Positions 1-10,339 of a stretch of 64,000 bases of DNA are shown here, piece by piece (position 1 is the stretch's first letter; each line of letters starts with the position of its first letter). Source of the DNA: Jannaschia formosa (GTDB lineage: Bacteria; Pseudomonadota; Alphaproteobacteria; Rhodobacterales; Rhodobacteraceae); the NCBI RefSeq assembly GCF_003340555.1, contig NZ_QPLJ01000020.1:1-64000 (forward strand), in the 5' to 3' direction. The notes beneath the pieces were generated by a model. That model saw only the letters and a list, made by a program, of their open reading frames with translations. It was not told the DNA's origin and did not search any database. Made by a program: the position numbers and the translations under genes.

Positions 1-316
1 GCAGGTAGGGATAGGACTTGTGCCCCTTCACGGGCTTGCTGGTGTTCGGCTTCTGGTAGATCGGCATCAAGCGCATGAGGCGCATCAGCCGCCGGACGCG
101 CTTCTGGTTCACGGCATGGCCTTCGTTCCGGAGATGCCATGTCATCTGTCGGACCCCGTAGAACGGGGTGTCGAGGAACTGCTTGTCGATCAGCCGCATC
201 AGGCCGAGGTTCATGACGCTCTCGCCCTGCGGCGCGTAGGAGAACGATGACCGCGAGATCGACAGCAGACGGCACTGGGCTCCGACCGACAGGCTCGGGT
301 GGTTCGTCTCGATCAT
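1..316 (-). CDS. IS3-family transposase OrfB, N-terminal part (cut by window edge)
   Basis: The minus strand reads an open frame from an ATG at 316 to the window edge. It begins MIETNHPSLSVGAQCRLL and contains FYGVRQMTWHLRNEG and MPIYQKPNTSKP, which are typical of the N-terminal HTH_21 region of IS3-family OrfB proteins; the rve/DDE integrase core should lie beyond base 1. The frame stays open upstream of the ATG and lies at -1 relative to OrfA, so the active transposase is probably an OrfAB fusion made by frameshifting at the T6G run (minus strand, 364-358). No disruption is visible in the part present. Confidence 0.9.
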   Translation of the reverse strand, partial: MIETNHPSLSVGAQCRLLSISRSSFSYAPQGESVMNLGLMRLIDKQFLDTPFYGVRQMTWHLRNEGHAVNQKRVRRLMRLMRLMPIYQKPNTSKPVKGHKSYPYL

Positions 317-324
317 CCCGCGCC

Positions 325-618
325 TCACTTGCCGGTCCAGGGCTTGAGCTTTCGTGACAAAAAATCGTTGGCCACGGCCAGCTCCCCGATCTTCGCATGC
401 AGGGCCCGCATCGCCTCCTCGTCGACTGCGGCCGTCTTCTTCCCACCGCGTTCGAAGATGTCCGACGCCCCCTCAAGCAGGGCCTTCTTCCACTGGTGGA
501 TCATCGTGGGGTGCACGCCGTATGCGGCGGCCAGTTCCGACACCGTGCGCTCGCCCTTCACGGCCTCCAGCGCCACGCGCGCCTTGAAGCCCGCGTCGTG
601 GTTCCTGCGTCTCGACAT
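325..618 (-). CDS. IS3-family transposase OrfA (HTH)
   Basis: A 97-residue protein starting MSRRRNHDAGFKARVALEAV, with the helix-turn-helix region SELAAAYGVHPTMIHQW at about residues 28-44 and a leucine/charged C-terminal segment. This is the standard OrfA of IS3-family elements, which binds the terminal repeats and, fused to OrfB, forms the transposase. It ends just downstream of a T6G run that allows the -1 shift into OrfB, nine bases upstream of the OrfB ATG. Length and sequence look intact. Confidence 0.93.
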   Translation of the reverse strand: MSRRRNHDAGFKARVALEAVKGERTVSELAAAYGVHPTMIHQWKKALLEGASDIFERGGKKTAAVDEEAMRALHAKIGELAVANDFLSRKLKPWTGK

Positions 619-699
619 GTTCTGATCTCATCGTCGTTGAAGACCAGCAGACGTCAGATCGTAGCTTCCGTCACTGTCCGGTTTTCGGGGAGTAGCTCA

Positions 700-898
700 C
701 GAGAGGCGCTTCCACTACGACAGCCACGACCAGCTCCGCACCCAGCTTGCTGACTTCATGGCCGCATACAACTTCGCGCGTCGCTTGAAGACGCTCGGAG
801 ACCTCACACCCTACGAATACATCTGCAGAATCTGGACGTCGGAGCCGGATCGATTCATCCTAAATCTGATCCACCAGATGCCGGGACTGAACAGCTAG
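700..898 (+). pseudogene. IS481-family transposase, C-terminal remnant
   Basis: One plus-strand frame without an internal start (704 to the TAG at 896-898) encodes about 64 residues with FHYDSHDQLRTQLADFM, AAYNFARRLKTLGDLTPYEY and a terminal HQMPGLNS. This pattern, AYNFA..LK.L...TP...I...W...P..F, is the C-terminal tail of IS481-type integrase-core transposases. The N-terminal and catalytic parts are missing and the IS3 end abuts it at about 699. Right after the stop codon the sequence turns into the antisense of a rhamnulokinase-like gene, so the IS481 terminal repeat also seems lost. Confidence 0.75.
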
Positions 899-1252
899 GC
901 CGCCCGGCAGGGGCGGCGAGCCTGTCTCCTCGAAGGGGGGCGGGTCATAGCCCTCGCGCATGTCCGGCGCGTCGTGCTCGTAGTCGAGCACGGGCAGGGC
1001 GAGCGTGCCGTCCCCGGCTACCAGCGCGTCGCAGGCGCCGTGGATGACGGGGACTATCACTTCGACCCGTGGCGCGAAAGCGCGCAGGGCGTCCAGCACG
1101 AAGCGCCACATGCCGTCGGCGTCGAAATGCGGGTAGAGCGGGCCGGGCAGGACGGCGTTCGGGCGTCGGCGCTCCTCCAGCGCGCGCCCCTCGCTGTCGA
1201 GCAGCACGACCTTGGCGTTCGTCTTGCCGATGTCGATGACCGCGGTGGCCAT
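899..1252 (-). pseudogene. rhaK: L-rhamnulose kinase (FGGY family), 3'-truncated
   Basis: From an ATG at 1252 the minus strand encodes MATAVIDIGKTNAKVVLLD, the N-terminal phosphate-binding loop of FGGY sugar kinases, and continues to FEETGSPPLPGGL at about residue 115, a conserved FGGY stretch. Homology then stops; the last residues of the open frame, to 860, are antisense to the IS481 remnant. FGGY kinases are about 450-500 residues, so roughly three quarters is missing, including the second domain, and it cannot be active. The start overlaps the rhaM stop (TGATG), as in an operon. The rhamnose assignment rests on the neighbours rhaM, rhaD and rhaI. Confidence 0.8.
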
Positions 1253-1413
1253 CAGGGCAGGTGGAACACGCGGCGCAGCGGAACCGCAACGGGACTCAGG
1301 TCGTCGTTCACCTCCATCAGCGGGGCCATATGGGGCCACCATCGCTTCAGCACCGGATGGGCAGGCAGGTCGTCCATCCCGTGGTCGCCGGTCCGGGTCA
1401 GGTGGCCGAAGAG
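1252..1413 (-). pseudogene. rhaM: L-rhamnose mutarotase, 5'-truncated
   Basis: Reading the minus strand from about 1413 to the TGA at 1254-1252 gives LFGHLTRTGDHGMDDL, then HPVLKRWWPHMAPLMEV and the ending PLRRVFHLP. This matches the C-terminal half of the RhaM/RhaU mutarotase family (about 104-110 residues): LFG.LTR..DH..M..LP.HPV.K.WW.HMA..M..N.D.SPV. The first half, with its start codon, is absent; at about 1413 the sequence switches to rhaD reading the opposite way. The gene overlaps rhaK by TGATG, as expected for the original operon. Confidence 0.78.
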
Positions 1414-2350
<937 letters not shown>

Positions 2351-2354
<4 letters not shown>

Positions 2355-3634
2355 GCGCGCTCGACCTCCTTCCGGGCGCCATCGAAGCGACGAATGCCGA
2401 CCGCGCCGCCGACCACGACGCCGATCTCGACGCGCTGGCCGCGCGGCTGGCCCGGCGGGGCGTCGATGCCGAGGATCTGATCGCCCGTGTCTCGGGCTTC
2501 ACCGTCGCCGTCCCGTCCTGGGGCACCGGCACCGGCGGCACCCGCTTCGCCCGCTTCCCCGGCCCCGGCGAGCCCGCGGACGTGATGGACAAGCTCGACG
2601 ACTGCGCCGTCATCGACCGGCTCGGCCGCGCCTCTCCCCGGGTCTCGCTGCACTTCCCCTGGGACGGCGACGACCCAGAGGCCCTGCGCCAGAAGGGCGA
2701 GGCGTTGGGGTTGGGCTTCGACGCGGTGAACTCCAACACCTTTCAGGACCAGCCGGGGCAGGCGCTCAGCTACAAGCACGGATCGCTCAGCCATGTCAGC
2801 CGGGAGGTGCGCGAGCAGGCCGTCGCCCACAACTTGCGCTGCATCGAGATCGGGCGGGCCATCGGCTCGCGCGCCCTGACGGTCTGGGTCGGCGACGGCA
2901 CCAACTTCCCCGGCCAGCAGGACCTGACGGCGCAGCTCGACCGCTATCTCGACGCCGCGCACGCCATCCATGCCGCTCTGCCCGATGGCTGGCGGATGTT
3001 CACCGAGCACAAGATCTACGAGCCCGCCTTCTATTCGACCGTCGTGCAGGACTGGGGCACCTCGCTCATGATCGCGAAGGAGCTGGGCGAGAAGGCGGAG
3101 TGCCTCGTCGACCTCGGCCACCACGCGCCGACGGTGAATGTCGAGATGGTGGTCGCGCGGCTGGCAGGGGCGGGGAAGCTGGGCGGCTTCCACTTCAACG
3201 ACTCGAAATATGGCGACGACGATCTGGACACCGGAGCCATCGACCCGTTCCGCCTGTTCCTCGTCATGCGCGAGGTGCTCGCGGCCGAGCGGCGGGGCGC
3301 CGACCTGGCCCACATGCTTGACCAGAGCCACAACGTGACGGACCCGATCGAGTCGCTGATCGTCTCGGGGGCCGAGGCGCGGCGGGCCTATGCGCAGGCG
3401 CTGATCGTGGACGAGGACCGGCTGGCCGCGGCGCAGGCGGGGAACGACGCGCTCGCCGCCAGCCAGGCGCTGAAGGCCGCCTTCCGCACCGATGTCGAGC
3501 CGATCCTGGCCGAGGCGCGGCGCCGCGCGGGCGGCGCGCTCGACCCGGTGGCCGCCTTCCGCGCCTCGGGCTACCGCGCGGCGGTCGCGCGGACGCGGCC
3601 CGTCTCCCAAGTGGCCGGTGGGGGCATCGTCTGA
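2351..3634 (+). CDS. rhaI: L-rhamnose isomerase
   Basis: A 427-residue protein, complete by family length, converting L-rhamnose to L-rhamnulose. Features of the xylose-isomerase-like TIM barrel are visible: SLHFPWDGDD, DAVNSNTFQDQ, KHGSLSH, FTEHKIYEPAFYSTV (metal-binding Glu), DLGHHAPTVNVE and FHFNDSKYGDDDLD. The start ATG overlaps the rhaD stop (ATGA), so translation would originally have been coupled to rhaD. With rhaD, rhaM and rhaK broken and no rhamnose transporter nearby, this gene is probably a stranded survivor and may lack a native promoter. The sequence itself shows no frameshift or lost motif. Confidence 0.93.
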
Positions 3635-3673
3635 GGCCGCACCGCCGGGGCTGGTCTCGAGCTGCCCTTCGCC

Positions 3674-3850
3674 CCGGCGGTCCCGGCCGCGCCACCGCCT
3701 CGGCCCGGTTCCGGACGCCGAGGCGGTGGCAGATCCCGGTCATGTGCCGCCTCTCGGCTCCCTCCGCCAGCGCGAGGCGTTGGCCGATCTCCGGGTTCGG
3801 CTGGGCCGCAGTCACAAGTCGCAGGCCCTCGGTGGAGCGCGCAATCACCC
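3674..3850 (-). pseudogene. LuxR-type HTH domain remnant
   Basis: The minus strand reads EGLRLVTAAQPNPEIGQRLAL, AEGAERRHMTGICHRLGVRN and RAEAVA. This follows the GerE/LuxR helix-turn-helix pattern (L.LV..G..N.EIG..L..SEGTVRRH...I...LGVRNR.EAV), with changes at normally fixed places (AAQPNP, AEGAE). No receiver or sensor domain is found upstream, because pepN ends at 3942, and no stop follows in a sensible place. It is best read as a decayed fragment in the 306-base gap between rhaI and pepN; nothing else was seen in that gap. Confidence 0.5.
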
Positions 3851-3941
3851 CCGGAACCGAACCCGCCGCTGGCCCCCACCCGTTCCGCCCGCGGGGCTCG
3901 GCCGGCGAGGTAGCACGCCGGCGCCGCCCCCGGCGCCCCCG

Positions 3942-6506
3942 TCAGGCGGCGCGCATGCGGCCGATCATCTCGGCGAGGTCGCGGCTGATGCGTTCTTCGG
4001 CGATCCGGGCGAGCTGCGCGGCGACCAGTTCCTGCCGGTCGGCATCGTAGCGGCGCCAGGTGTCGAAGGCCGTCGACATCCGCGCTGCCGTCTGCGGGTT
4101 CATCGCGTCGATCTTCAGCAGCCAGTCCGCGAGGAAGCGATAGCCGGACCCGTCGCGCGCGTGGAAGCCGGCGGGGTTGCCGGCCGTCAACGCGCCGATC
4201 ACGGAGCGCACGCGGTTCGGATTGGCCGCGTCGAAATCCGGGCGCCGCGTGAGGCCGGTGGCGATGCCAACGGCGCGGTCGGGGGCGGCATGCATGACCT
4301 GCGCCGCGAACCACTTGTCCATCACGAGACGGTCGTGCTTCCAGTCCTCCTCGAAGGCGGCGGCCACCTCGGGATCGCCCGCTTCCAGCAGGCAGGCGAA
4401 GGCGGCCATGCGGTCGGTCATGTTGTCGGCGGCGCGATAGGCCCCGCGGGCGGCCTCGCCTCCGTCGAGCCGGGTCTGCATCCTCAGCAGAGCCCCGTCG
4501 AGCGCCCGCTTGCCCGCATCCTCGGCGTTCGGATCGTAGGGCCCGCTCACGCGCATCGCGCGGCGCAGGGCGGGCAGGTCGTCGGCCAGCGTCCGGGCGA
4601 CGGCCGCGGCGGCCGCCTCGCGCGCGGCGTGGATCGCGTCGGGGTCGGGGACGACCCCGCCCGCATGCAGCGTCTGCGCGAGGTCGTCCTCGGACGGCAG
4701 GGCCAGTGCCAGCGCGCGGAAGGCGGGGTCGGCGGACTCGTCGCGGGCGAGCGTCGCCATCGCGTCGAGCCACGGCGCATCCGGCTCCGACCCCTCGACG
4801 ATCATCGCAACGAGGCGGCGCTTGGCCAGCGTGCGCCCGGCCTCCCAGCGGTTGAACGGGTCGGTGTCGGAGGCGAGAAGGACCAGCCGGTCGGCGTCGG
4901 ACTGCTCGTGCTCCAGGATCACCGGGGCCGAGAAGCCGCGCAGCACCGAAAGGACGGGGCGCGACGGCACTTCGGCCTCGATCACCCCCTCGGCCCCGGC
5001 CAGTTCGAACATCTCCGTCGGGCGCAGTTCCGTCCCCTCGGCGTCCAGCAGGCCCCAGGCGACCGGGATGACCATGGGCGCCTTGTCCGTCTGCCCGGGC
5101 GTGTCCGGCACGGTCTGCCGCAAGGTCGCGCGGAAGATGCCATCCTCGTAGCTCTCCTCGACCGCGAGCCGAGGCGTGCCCGCCTGCGAGTACCAGAGCG
5201 CGAATTGCGACAGGTCGCGGCCGGTCGCTTCCTCGAAGCAGGCGAGCCAGTCCTCGATGGTGCAGGCCTGCCCGTCATGCCGCTTGAAATAGAGGTCGCA
5301 GCCTGCGGCATAGCCCTCGGGCCCGACCAGCCGGCGCAGCATGCCGATCACCTCGGCGCCCTTCTCGTAGACGGTCGCGGTGTAGAAATTGTTGATCTCC
5401 ACGAAGCTCTCGGGCCGGACCGGGTGGGCGAGCGGCCCCGCATCCTCGCGGAACTGGCGCGCGCGGAGTTGCAGCACGTCGCCGATCCGCTGCACCGCCT
5501 CCGATCGCATGTCGGCGCTGAACTGCTGGTCGCGGAAGACCGTCAGCCCCTCCTTCAGACAGAGCTGGAACCAGTCGCGGCAGGTGATCCGGTTGCCGGT
5601 CCAGTTGTGGAAATACTCGTGTGCGACGATGCCCTCGATCAGGGCGTAGTCGGTGTCGGTCGCCGTCTCGGGCGACGCCAGGACATACTTGGAGTTGAAG
5701 ACGTTCAGCCCCTTGTTCTCCATCGCGCCCATGTTGAAGTCGTCGACGGCGACGATGTTGAAGACCGACAGGTCGTAGGCGCGGCCATAGACCTTCTCGT
5801 CCCAGGCCATCGACCGCTTCAGCGCATCCATCGCATAGCCCGTGCGCCCCTCGTCCCCGGGCCGCACCCAGATGTTGAGCGCGACGTCCTTCCCCTCCAT
5901 CGTGGTGAAGCGGTCGGAGGTGGCGACGAGGTTCCCCGCGACCAGCGCGAAGAGATAGGTCGGCTTCGGCCAGGGGTCATGCCAGCGGGCGACGCCCTTG
6001 CCCGCGCCGTCGCCTGCCTCGTTCCCGTTCGACAGCAGGACGGGCAGCTCGGCCTCGATCTCGACGTCGTAGGTGGCCATCACGTCGGGCCGGTCGAGCA
6101 TCCAGGTGATGCGGCGGAAGCCCTCGGCCTCGCACTGGGTGCAGTACATGCCGTTCGACATGTAGAGCCCTTCGAGCGCCTTGTTCGTCTCGGGCGAGAT
6201 GCGGGCGACCGTCTCCAGCAGGAACGCATCGGGGGCGTCGTGGATCGTCAGCGTCCGGTCCGTCAGCGTGTAGCGGTTCGCGCCCAGCGCTTCGCCGTCG
6301 ATGCCGAGCGAGACCATCTCCAGATGCTCGCCGTCCAGCACGAACTCGCCGGGGCCCTGGCGCTTGCAGGTCAGCCGCGCCGAGACCTCGGTCGCGCGGG
6401 GGTCCAGACGGAAATGCAGGTCGACATGGGTCACGGTCACGGGAACCGGGGTGTAGTCCTTGAGGAAGACGGCCTCGTCGGCCGGGGCAGGGGTCGCGTC
6501 GCGCAT
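3942..6506 (-). CDS. pepN: Aminopeptidase N (M1 family)
   Basis: An 854-residue zinc aminopeptidase that removes N-terminal residues from peptides in the cytoplasm. The exopeptidase motif GAMEN lies at about residue 255 and the zinc site HEYFHNW at 296-302, with the third ligand in [14 protein letters not shown]. The remaining domains (DUF3458-type Ig-like and alpha-helical C-terminal part) follow, and the length fits the E. coli-type PepN subgroup. The start at 6506 ([18 protein letters not shown]) is preferred over an in-frame ATG at 6647 because AAAGGAGAT lies just upstream and family homology starts there. It is divergent from the DUF2256 gene at 6628. Confidence 0.95.
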   Translation of the reverse strand: MRDATPAPADEAVFLKDYTPVPVTVTHVDLHFRLDPRATEVSARLTCKRQGPGEFVLDGEHLEMVSLGIDGEALGANRYTLTDRTLTIHDAPDAFLLETVARISPETNKALEGLYMSNGMYCTQCEAEGFRRITWMLDRPDVMATYDVEIEAELPVLLSNGNEAGDGAGKGVARWHDPWPKPTYLFALVAGNLVATSDRFTTMEGKDVALNIWVRPGDEGRTGYAMDALKRSMAWDEKVYGRAYDLSVFNIVAVDDFNMGAMENKGLNVFNSKYVLASPETATDTDYALIEGIVAHEYFHNWTGNRITCRDWFQLCLKEGLTVFRDQQFSADMRSEAVQRIGDVLQLRARQFREDAGPLAHPVRPESFVEINNFYTATVYEKGAEVIGMLRRLVGPEGYAAGCDLYFKRHDGQACTIEDWLACFEEATGRDLSQFALWYSQAGTPRLAVEESYEDGIFRATLRQTVPDTPGQTDKAPMVIPVAWGLLDAEGTELRPTEMFELAGAEGVIEAEVPSRPVLSVLRGFSAPVILEHEQSDADRLVLLASDTDPFNRWEAGRTLAKRRLVAMIVEGSEPDAPWLDAMATLARDESADPAFRALALALPSEDDLAQTLHAGGVVPDPDAIHAAREAAAAAVARTLADDLPALRRAMRVSGPYDPNAEDAGKRALDGALLRMQTRLDGGEAARGAYRAADNMTDRMAAFACLLEAGDPEVAAAFEEDWKHDRLVMDKWFAAQVMHAAPDRAVGIATGLTRRPDFDAANPNRVRSVIGALTAGNPAGFHARDGSGYRFLADWLLKIDAMNPQTAARMSTAFDTWRRYDADRQELVAAQLARIAEERISRDLAEMIGRMRAA

Positions 6507-6627
6507 CGGGATCTCCTTTGCGCCAGAGGTAGGGGAGACGGACCGCCGCTGCCACCCGGAAGCGCGGCACGGCTCGCCTTCCCCGGTCGCGTCCCTATCT
6601 CTCGATCGGTTGGCGGGGGAACGACAC

Positions 6628-6813
6628 ATGCCGAAGATGCGCCGCAAGGCCGAGCTGCCCGAGAAGACCTGCGCCGCCTGCGGACGCCCCTTCGCCTGGC
6701 GGAAGAAGTGGGAGAAGGTCTGGGAAGAGGTGCGCTATTGCTCCGATGCCTGCCGCCGAAACCGGTCAGGAAAACTGACCAATCCTGTTGCCGATAGGAA
6801 ACTTCCGCGCTAA
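6628..6813 (+). CDS. DUF2256 zinc-ribbon-like small protein
   Basis: A 61-residue basic protein, [19 protein letters not shown], with CAAC and CSDAC cysteine pairs separated by [18 protein letters not shown]. This is the DUF2256 layout (C-x2-C-x-n-C-x3-C followed by RRN). Such proteins often sit beside cryptochrome/photolyase genes; none is visible here. A metal-binding or nucleic-acid role is only a guess. It starts divergently from pepN and ends 30 bases before glcB. In-frame codons upstream exist but the ATG at 6628 starts the conserved part. Confidence 0.85.
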   Translation: MPKMRRKAELPEKTCAACGRPFAWRKKWEKVWEEVRYCSDACRRNRSGKLTNPVADRKLPR

Positions 6814-6843
6814 CTGCGGCGGGAAGACGCATCAGGAGGCCCC

Positions 6844-8997
6844 ATGACCCGCATCGACAAGTCCGGCCTGAAGGTCGACAGCGCGCTGGCACGCTTCATC
6901 GACGACGCCGCCCTTCCGGGCACCGGCGTCGATCCGCAGAGCTTCTGGGACGGGTTCGCCGCGATGGTCGCCGATCTCGCCCCGAAGAACGCCGCCCTCC
7001 TGGCCGAGCGCGCGGAGATGCAGGCGAAGCTCGACGACTGGCACCGCACCCGCGCGGGCCAGCCGCACGACGCGGCGGGCTACAAGGCGTTCCTGACCGA
7101 GATCGGCTATCTCGTCCCCGAGGGCGCGCCGTTCCGGATCGAGACCGCGAATGTCGACCCCGAGATCGCCGACATTCCCGGTCCGCAGCTCGTCGTGCCG
7201 ATCACCAATGCGCGCTACGCGCTGAACGCGGCGAACGCGCGCTGGGGCAATCTCTACGATGCGCTCTATGGCACCGACGCGCTGGGCGACCTGCCTGAGG
7301 GTAAAGGCTACGACGCCGAGCGCGGCGCGCGGGTCATCGCCTGGGGCAAGCGCTTCCTCGACCGGGCCGTGCCGCTGGAGGTCGGGCTCTGGTCCGACGT
7401 CACCGATCTGCGGATCGAGGACGGGCGGCCCGTGATCCGCACCGGCGCCGACACCGTCGCGCTGGCCGAGCCCGGCGCCTACCGGGGCTGGGTCCAGACC
7501 GACGGCACGCTGCGCGTCCTGCTGCGCAACAACGGGCTCGGCATCGTGCTCGTCATCGCGCATGAGGGCGCGATCGGGCGCGACGATCCGATGGGGCTGG
7601 ACGCGCTGCACCTCGAATCGGCGGTCTCGGCAATCATGGATTGCGAGGATTCGGTCGCCTGCGTCGATGCCGAGGACAAGATCGGCGCCTATGCCAACTG
7701 GCTGGGCCTGATGAAGGGCGACCTGATTGAAGAGGTCACCAAGGGCGGCACCACCTTCACCCGCGCGCTGAACCCGGACATGGAGTTCAACGCACCCTCC
7801 GGCGAGGTCGTCACCGTCAAGGGTCGGGCGCTGATGCTGGTCCGCAACGTCGGCCACCTGATGACCAACCCCGCCATCCTGATGCAGGACGACGCCGAGA
7901 TCCCCGAGGGGCTGATGGACGCGGCGGTCACCACGCTGATCGCCATGCATGACCTGAAGAAGACGGAAGGGCGCCGCAACTCCGTCGAAGGGTCGGTCTA
8001 TGTCGTGAAGCCCAAGATGCACGGCCCCGCCGAGGTCGCCTTCGCCGACGAGATCTTCACGCGGGTCGAGGGCTTCCTCGGTCTGCCCGCGAACACCGTC
8101 AAGCTGGGCATCATGGACGAGGAGCGGCGGACCTCGGCAAACCTGGCGGAATGCATCCGTGCCGCCAGATCGCGGGTGGCCTTCATCAACACCGGCTTCC
8201 TCGACCGCACCGGTGACGAGATCCACAGCTCGATGGAAGCGGGGCCGATGCTGCCCAAGGGCGAGATGAAGTCGACCCCCTGGATCGAGGCCTACGAGGA
8301 CCGCAACGTCGATATCGGCCTCGCCTGCGGCCTGCGCGGCAAGGCGCAGATCGGCAAGGGCATGTGGGCCATGCCCGACATGATGGAAGCGATGCTGGAG
8401 CAGAAGATCGGGCACCCCAAGTCCGGCGCCAACTGCGCGTGGGTGCCCAGCCCCACCGCCGCCACGCTGCATGCTACGCATTACCACGAGGTCGACGTGC
8501 TGGCCCGGCAGGAAGAGCTCGCGCAGGGCGGCCCGCGCGCCTCGCTCGACGACCTGCTGACGATCCCGGTGATGGAGGGGCGCAACCTCTCGGATGCCGA
8601 GGTCGCCGCCGAGATCGAGAACAACGCGCAGGGCATCCTCGGCTATGTCGTCCGCTGGATCGACGCAGGGATCGGCTGCTCCAAGGTGCCCGACATCGAG
8701 GACGTGGGCCTGATGGAGGACCGGGCGACCTGCCGGATCTCGTCGCAGGCGCTGGCCAACTGGCTGCATCACGGGGTCGTCTCGCGCGAGCAGGTCGAGG
8801 AGGGGATGCGCAAGATGGCCGCCAAGGTCGACGCGCAGAACGCCGAGACGCCGGGCTACCGGCCGATGGCGCCCGGCTATGACGGGGTCGCCTACAAGGC
8901 TGCGCAGGATCTCGTGTTCGAGGGCCGCGTGCAGCCTTCTGGCTATACCGAACCGGTGCTGCACCGCCGGCGGCAGGAGCGGAAGGCCGCGGGATGA
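6844..8997 (+). CDS. glcB: Malate synthase G
   Basis: A 717-residue enzyme condensing glyoxylate with acetyl-CoA to malate, for glyoxylate and glycolate use. The start ATG follows AGGAGG by four bases. Family landmarks include [74 protein letters not shown], and [18 protein letters not shown] with the presumed catalytic Asp near residue 626. The length matches monomeric isoform G rather than the shorter isoform A. No isocitrate lyase or glycolate oxidase genes lie next to it, but a GlcG/HbpS-domain protein follows 720 bases downstream. Confidence 0.97.
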   Translation: MTRIDKSGLKVDSALARFIDDAALPGTGVDPQSFWDGFAAMVADLAPKNAALLAERAEMQAKLDDWHRTRAGQPHDAAGYKAFLTEIGYLVPEGAPFRIETANVDPEIADIPGPQLVVPITNARYALNAANARWGNLYDALYGTDALGDLPEGKGYDAERGARVIAWGKRFLDRAVPLEVGLWSDVTDLRIEDGRPVIRTGADTVALAEPGAYRGWVQTDGTLRVLLRNNGLGIVLVIAHEGAIGRDDPMGLDALHLESAVSAIMDCEDSVACVDAEDKIGAYANWLGLMKGDLIEEVTKGGTTFTRALNPDMEFNAPSGEVVTVKGRALMLVRNVGHLMTNPAILMQDDAEIPEGLMDAAVTTLIAMHDLKKTEGRRNSVEGSVYVVKPKMHGPAEVAFADEIFTRVEGFLGLPANTVKLGIMDEERRTSANLAECIRAARSRVAFINTGFLDRTGDEIHSSMEAGPMLPKGEMKSTPWIEAYEDRNVDIGLACGLRGKAQIGKGMWAMPDMMEAMLEQKIGHPKSGANCAWVPSPTAATLHATHYHEVDVLARQEELAQGGPRASLDDLLTIPVMEGRNLSDAEVAAEIENNAQGILGYVVRWIDAGIGCSKVPDIEDVGLMEDRATCRISSQALANWLHHGVVSREQVEEGMRKMAAKVDAQNAETPGYRPMAPGYDGVAYKAAQDLVFEGRVQPSGYTEPVLHRRRQERKAAG

Positions 8998-9018
8998 ACC
9001 CTGCGGCCTCGGCCGGAC

Positions 9019-9600
9019 TTAACTTGCCCGGCGCGCGAGACGGCGCAACCCGAACGCCCCGAGCAGCGCGGATCCGAGCAGGATCGCAGGGCCCGGGGTC
9101 GGGATCGCGCCGATGACGAGTTCATCGATTGCCGCATCGTCGGTCGTGGTGAACGCGACGGAGGTCAAACCGGTCAGGTTCAGCGACAGGAGGGTGGCCT
9201 CACCCAGTTCCTCGAAGGTCTGGAAGGATGTCGTGCTGTTCGCGAAGGTCGAGGAGACGGTGAAGTCGACGGTGGACCCGGCCGCGAGGGAGGTCGGCCC
9301 GGCGATGAGAGAGACGAGGTCGAAGATGCCGCCAGACGTCAGCGTGATCGTGTTCGACTCGGCGAAGGCGAGGAAGGTGGTCTCCTGCGGGGGAAAGAGG
9401 ACGCCGGAGCCAGCCCCGAACACCGCTGACTCGGCATCGGTCGTGGAAAACGTGAACCCGTCGACGTTCAAGGGCGACAGATTGCTGACGTTCTCAAGCG
9501 CTACCCCTTCGAAGTCGATGATGAGCGACGAAGCCATGGACGAAGTGGCCGCGGTCAGCGCGAGGGCGGACGCGGCCAGAACGGTAAGGGTCGGTCTCAT
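9019..9600 (-). CDS. Secreted protein with PEP-CTERM-like sorting signal
   Basis: A 193-residue protein: signal peptide MRPTLTVLAASALALTA ending near SMASS, a Ser/Thr/Gly-rich beta-strand body containing DFEGVALENVSNLSP and VDGFTFST, and a C-terminal tail IPTPGPAILLGSALLGAFG followed by LRRLARR. The Pro-rich motif, hydrophobic helix and Arg cluster form the tripartite signal recognised by exosortases/EpsH-type enzymes, so the protein is probably processed during export to the surface or matrix. No exosortase gene is in the window. No function can be given to the body. It is divergent from the HbpS gene, with 117 bases between them that probably hold both promoters. Confidence 0.75.
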   Translation of the reverse strand: MRPTLTVLAASALALTAATSSMASSLIIDFEGVALENVSNLSPLNVDGFTFSTTDAESAVFGAGSGVLFPPQETTFLAFAESNTITLTSGGIFDLVSLIAGPTSLAAGSTVDFTVSSTFANSTTSFQTFEELGEATLLSLNLTGLTSVAFTTTDDAAIDELVIGAIPTPGPAILLGSALLGAFGLRRLARRAS

Positions 9601-9717
9601 GGCGCACTTCCTCGGAGTTGAGTTGTCCTTAGGTCAGCTACCCGTCAGATCTCTTTCAAGTCAATGCTAATGGCGGTCCGGGGCCGCCCTTTCCTGCCTG
9701 CCAATACGGAGGGTCCA

Positions 9718-10146
9718 ATGACCGGCATCACCATCGACCAAGCCCGCACCATTGTCCGCGTCGCCTTGGAGAAGGGGCGCGAGATGGGGCTGAAGCCCCT
9801 CTCGGTCATCGTGCTGGACGCGGGCGGCCACCCTAAGGCATTCGAGCGCGAGGACGGCGCGTCGCCCGGCCGCTTCGCCATCGCGGAAGGGAAGGCCTAT
9901 GGTGCCGTCATGCTGGGCATGGGCGGGGCCGCGCAGATGGCGCGGGCCGAGCAGCAGGCTTATTTCATGGCCGCGGTGAATGGCGCCTTCGGCGGCCGCG
10001 TCGTGCCGGTGCCGGGCGGCATCCTCGTGCGCGACGGCGGTGGCGCGGTGATCGGCGCGGTGGGCGTGACCGGCGACAGTTCCGACAACGACCTGAAGGC
10101 GGGCACGGCCGGAGTCGAGGCCGCCGGGCTTACCGCCGAGGGCTGA
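9718..10146 (+). CDS. HbpS/GlcG-family heme-binding-like protein
   Basis: A 142-residue protein of the DUF336/HbpS family. Typical segments are ITIDQARTIVRVALEKGREM at the N-terminus, VIVLDAGGHPKAFEREDGA, and VPVPGGILVRDGGGAVIGAV followed by GVTGDSSDNDLKAG. Family members bind heme or cobalamin or accompany glycolate oxidase (GlcG); none of these roles is proven for this subtype. A good ribosome site (GGAGGG) lies before the ATG at 9718, which is preferred over an upstream in-frame ATG at 9664. The glyoxylate enzyme glcB is upstream on the same strand, with the PEP-CTERM gene between them. Confidence 0.85.
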   Translation: MTGITIDQARTIVRVALEKGREMGLKPLSVIVLDAGGHPKAFEREDGASPGRFAIAEGKAYGAVMLGMGGAAQMARAEQQAYFMAAVNGAFGGRVVPVPGGILVRDGGGAVIGAVGVTGDSSDNDLKAGTAGVEAAGLTAEG

Positions 10147-10339
10147 CGACCGGCCGCGGCCCGGCACGCGCCGCGGAACGAGGCGCGGCGTCCCGCGCGC
10201 CCACCACCATCCGCCTTCCGCGCAACATCGCGGCAGGCGGGGCCCTCGTCCGCCCAATGGCCATACCGTGCGCGCATGCAGGGGAGGCTCTGCTTCCCTT
10301 GAGCTTTCGTCGCGCGCCTTGACGCTGTATGTCAGGTTC

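Larger units (their letters stand above)
1..699 (-). mobile_element. IS3-family insertion sequence, 5' end and first half
   Basis: OrfA and the start of OrfB lie in the usual IS3 order. The likely outer end is at about 699, where the minus strand begins TGAGCTACTCCCCGAAAACC, about 80 bases before OrfA; IS3 ends commonly start with TGA and a C-rich repeat. The other end lies outside the window, so repeats and target duplication cannot be compared. Directly beyond 699 the plus strand carries part of another transposase, so this element appears to have landed inside an older insertion sequence. Confidence 0.75.

Noticed and set aside
3492-6797. A 1101-codon plus-strand open frame opposite pepN
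   Set aside because: Antisense shadow of a clear aminopeptidase N gene; the product is low-complexity Arg/Gly/His without any domain, typical for high-GC DNA.
6832-8964. A 710-codon minus-strand open frame opposite malate synthase
   Set aside because: glcB has every family motif on the other strand; this frame has no start context and no recognisable sequence.
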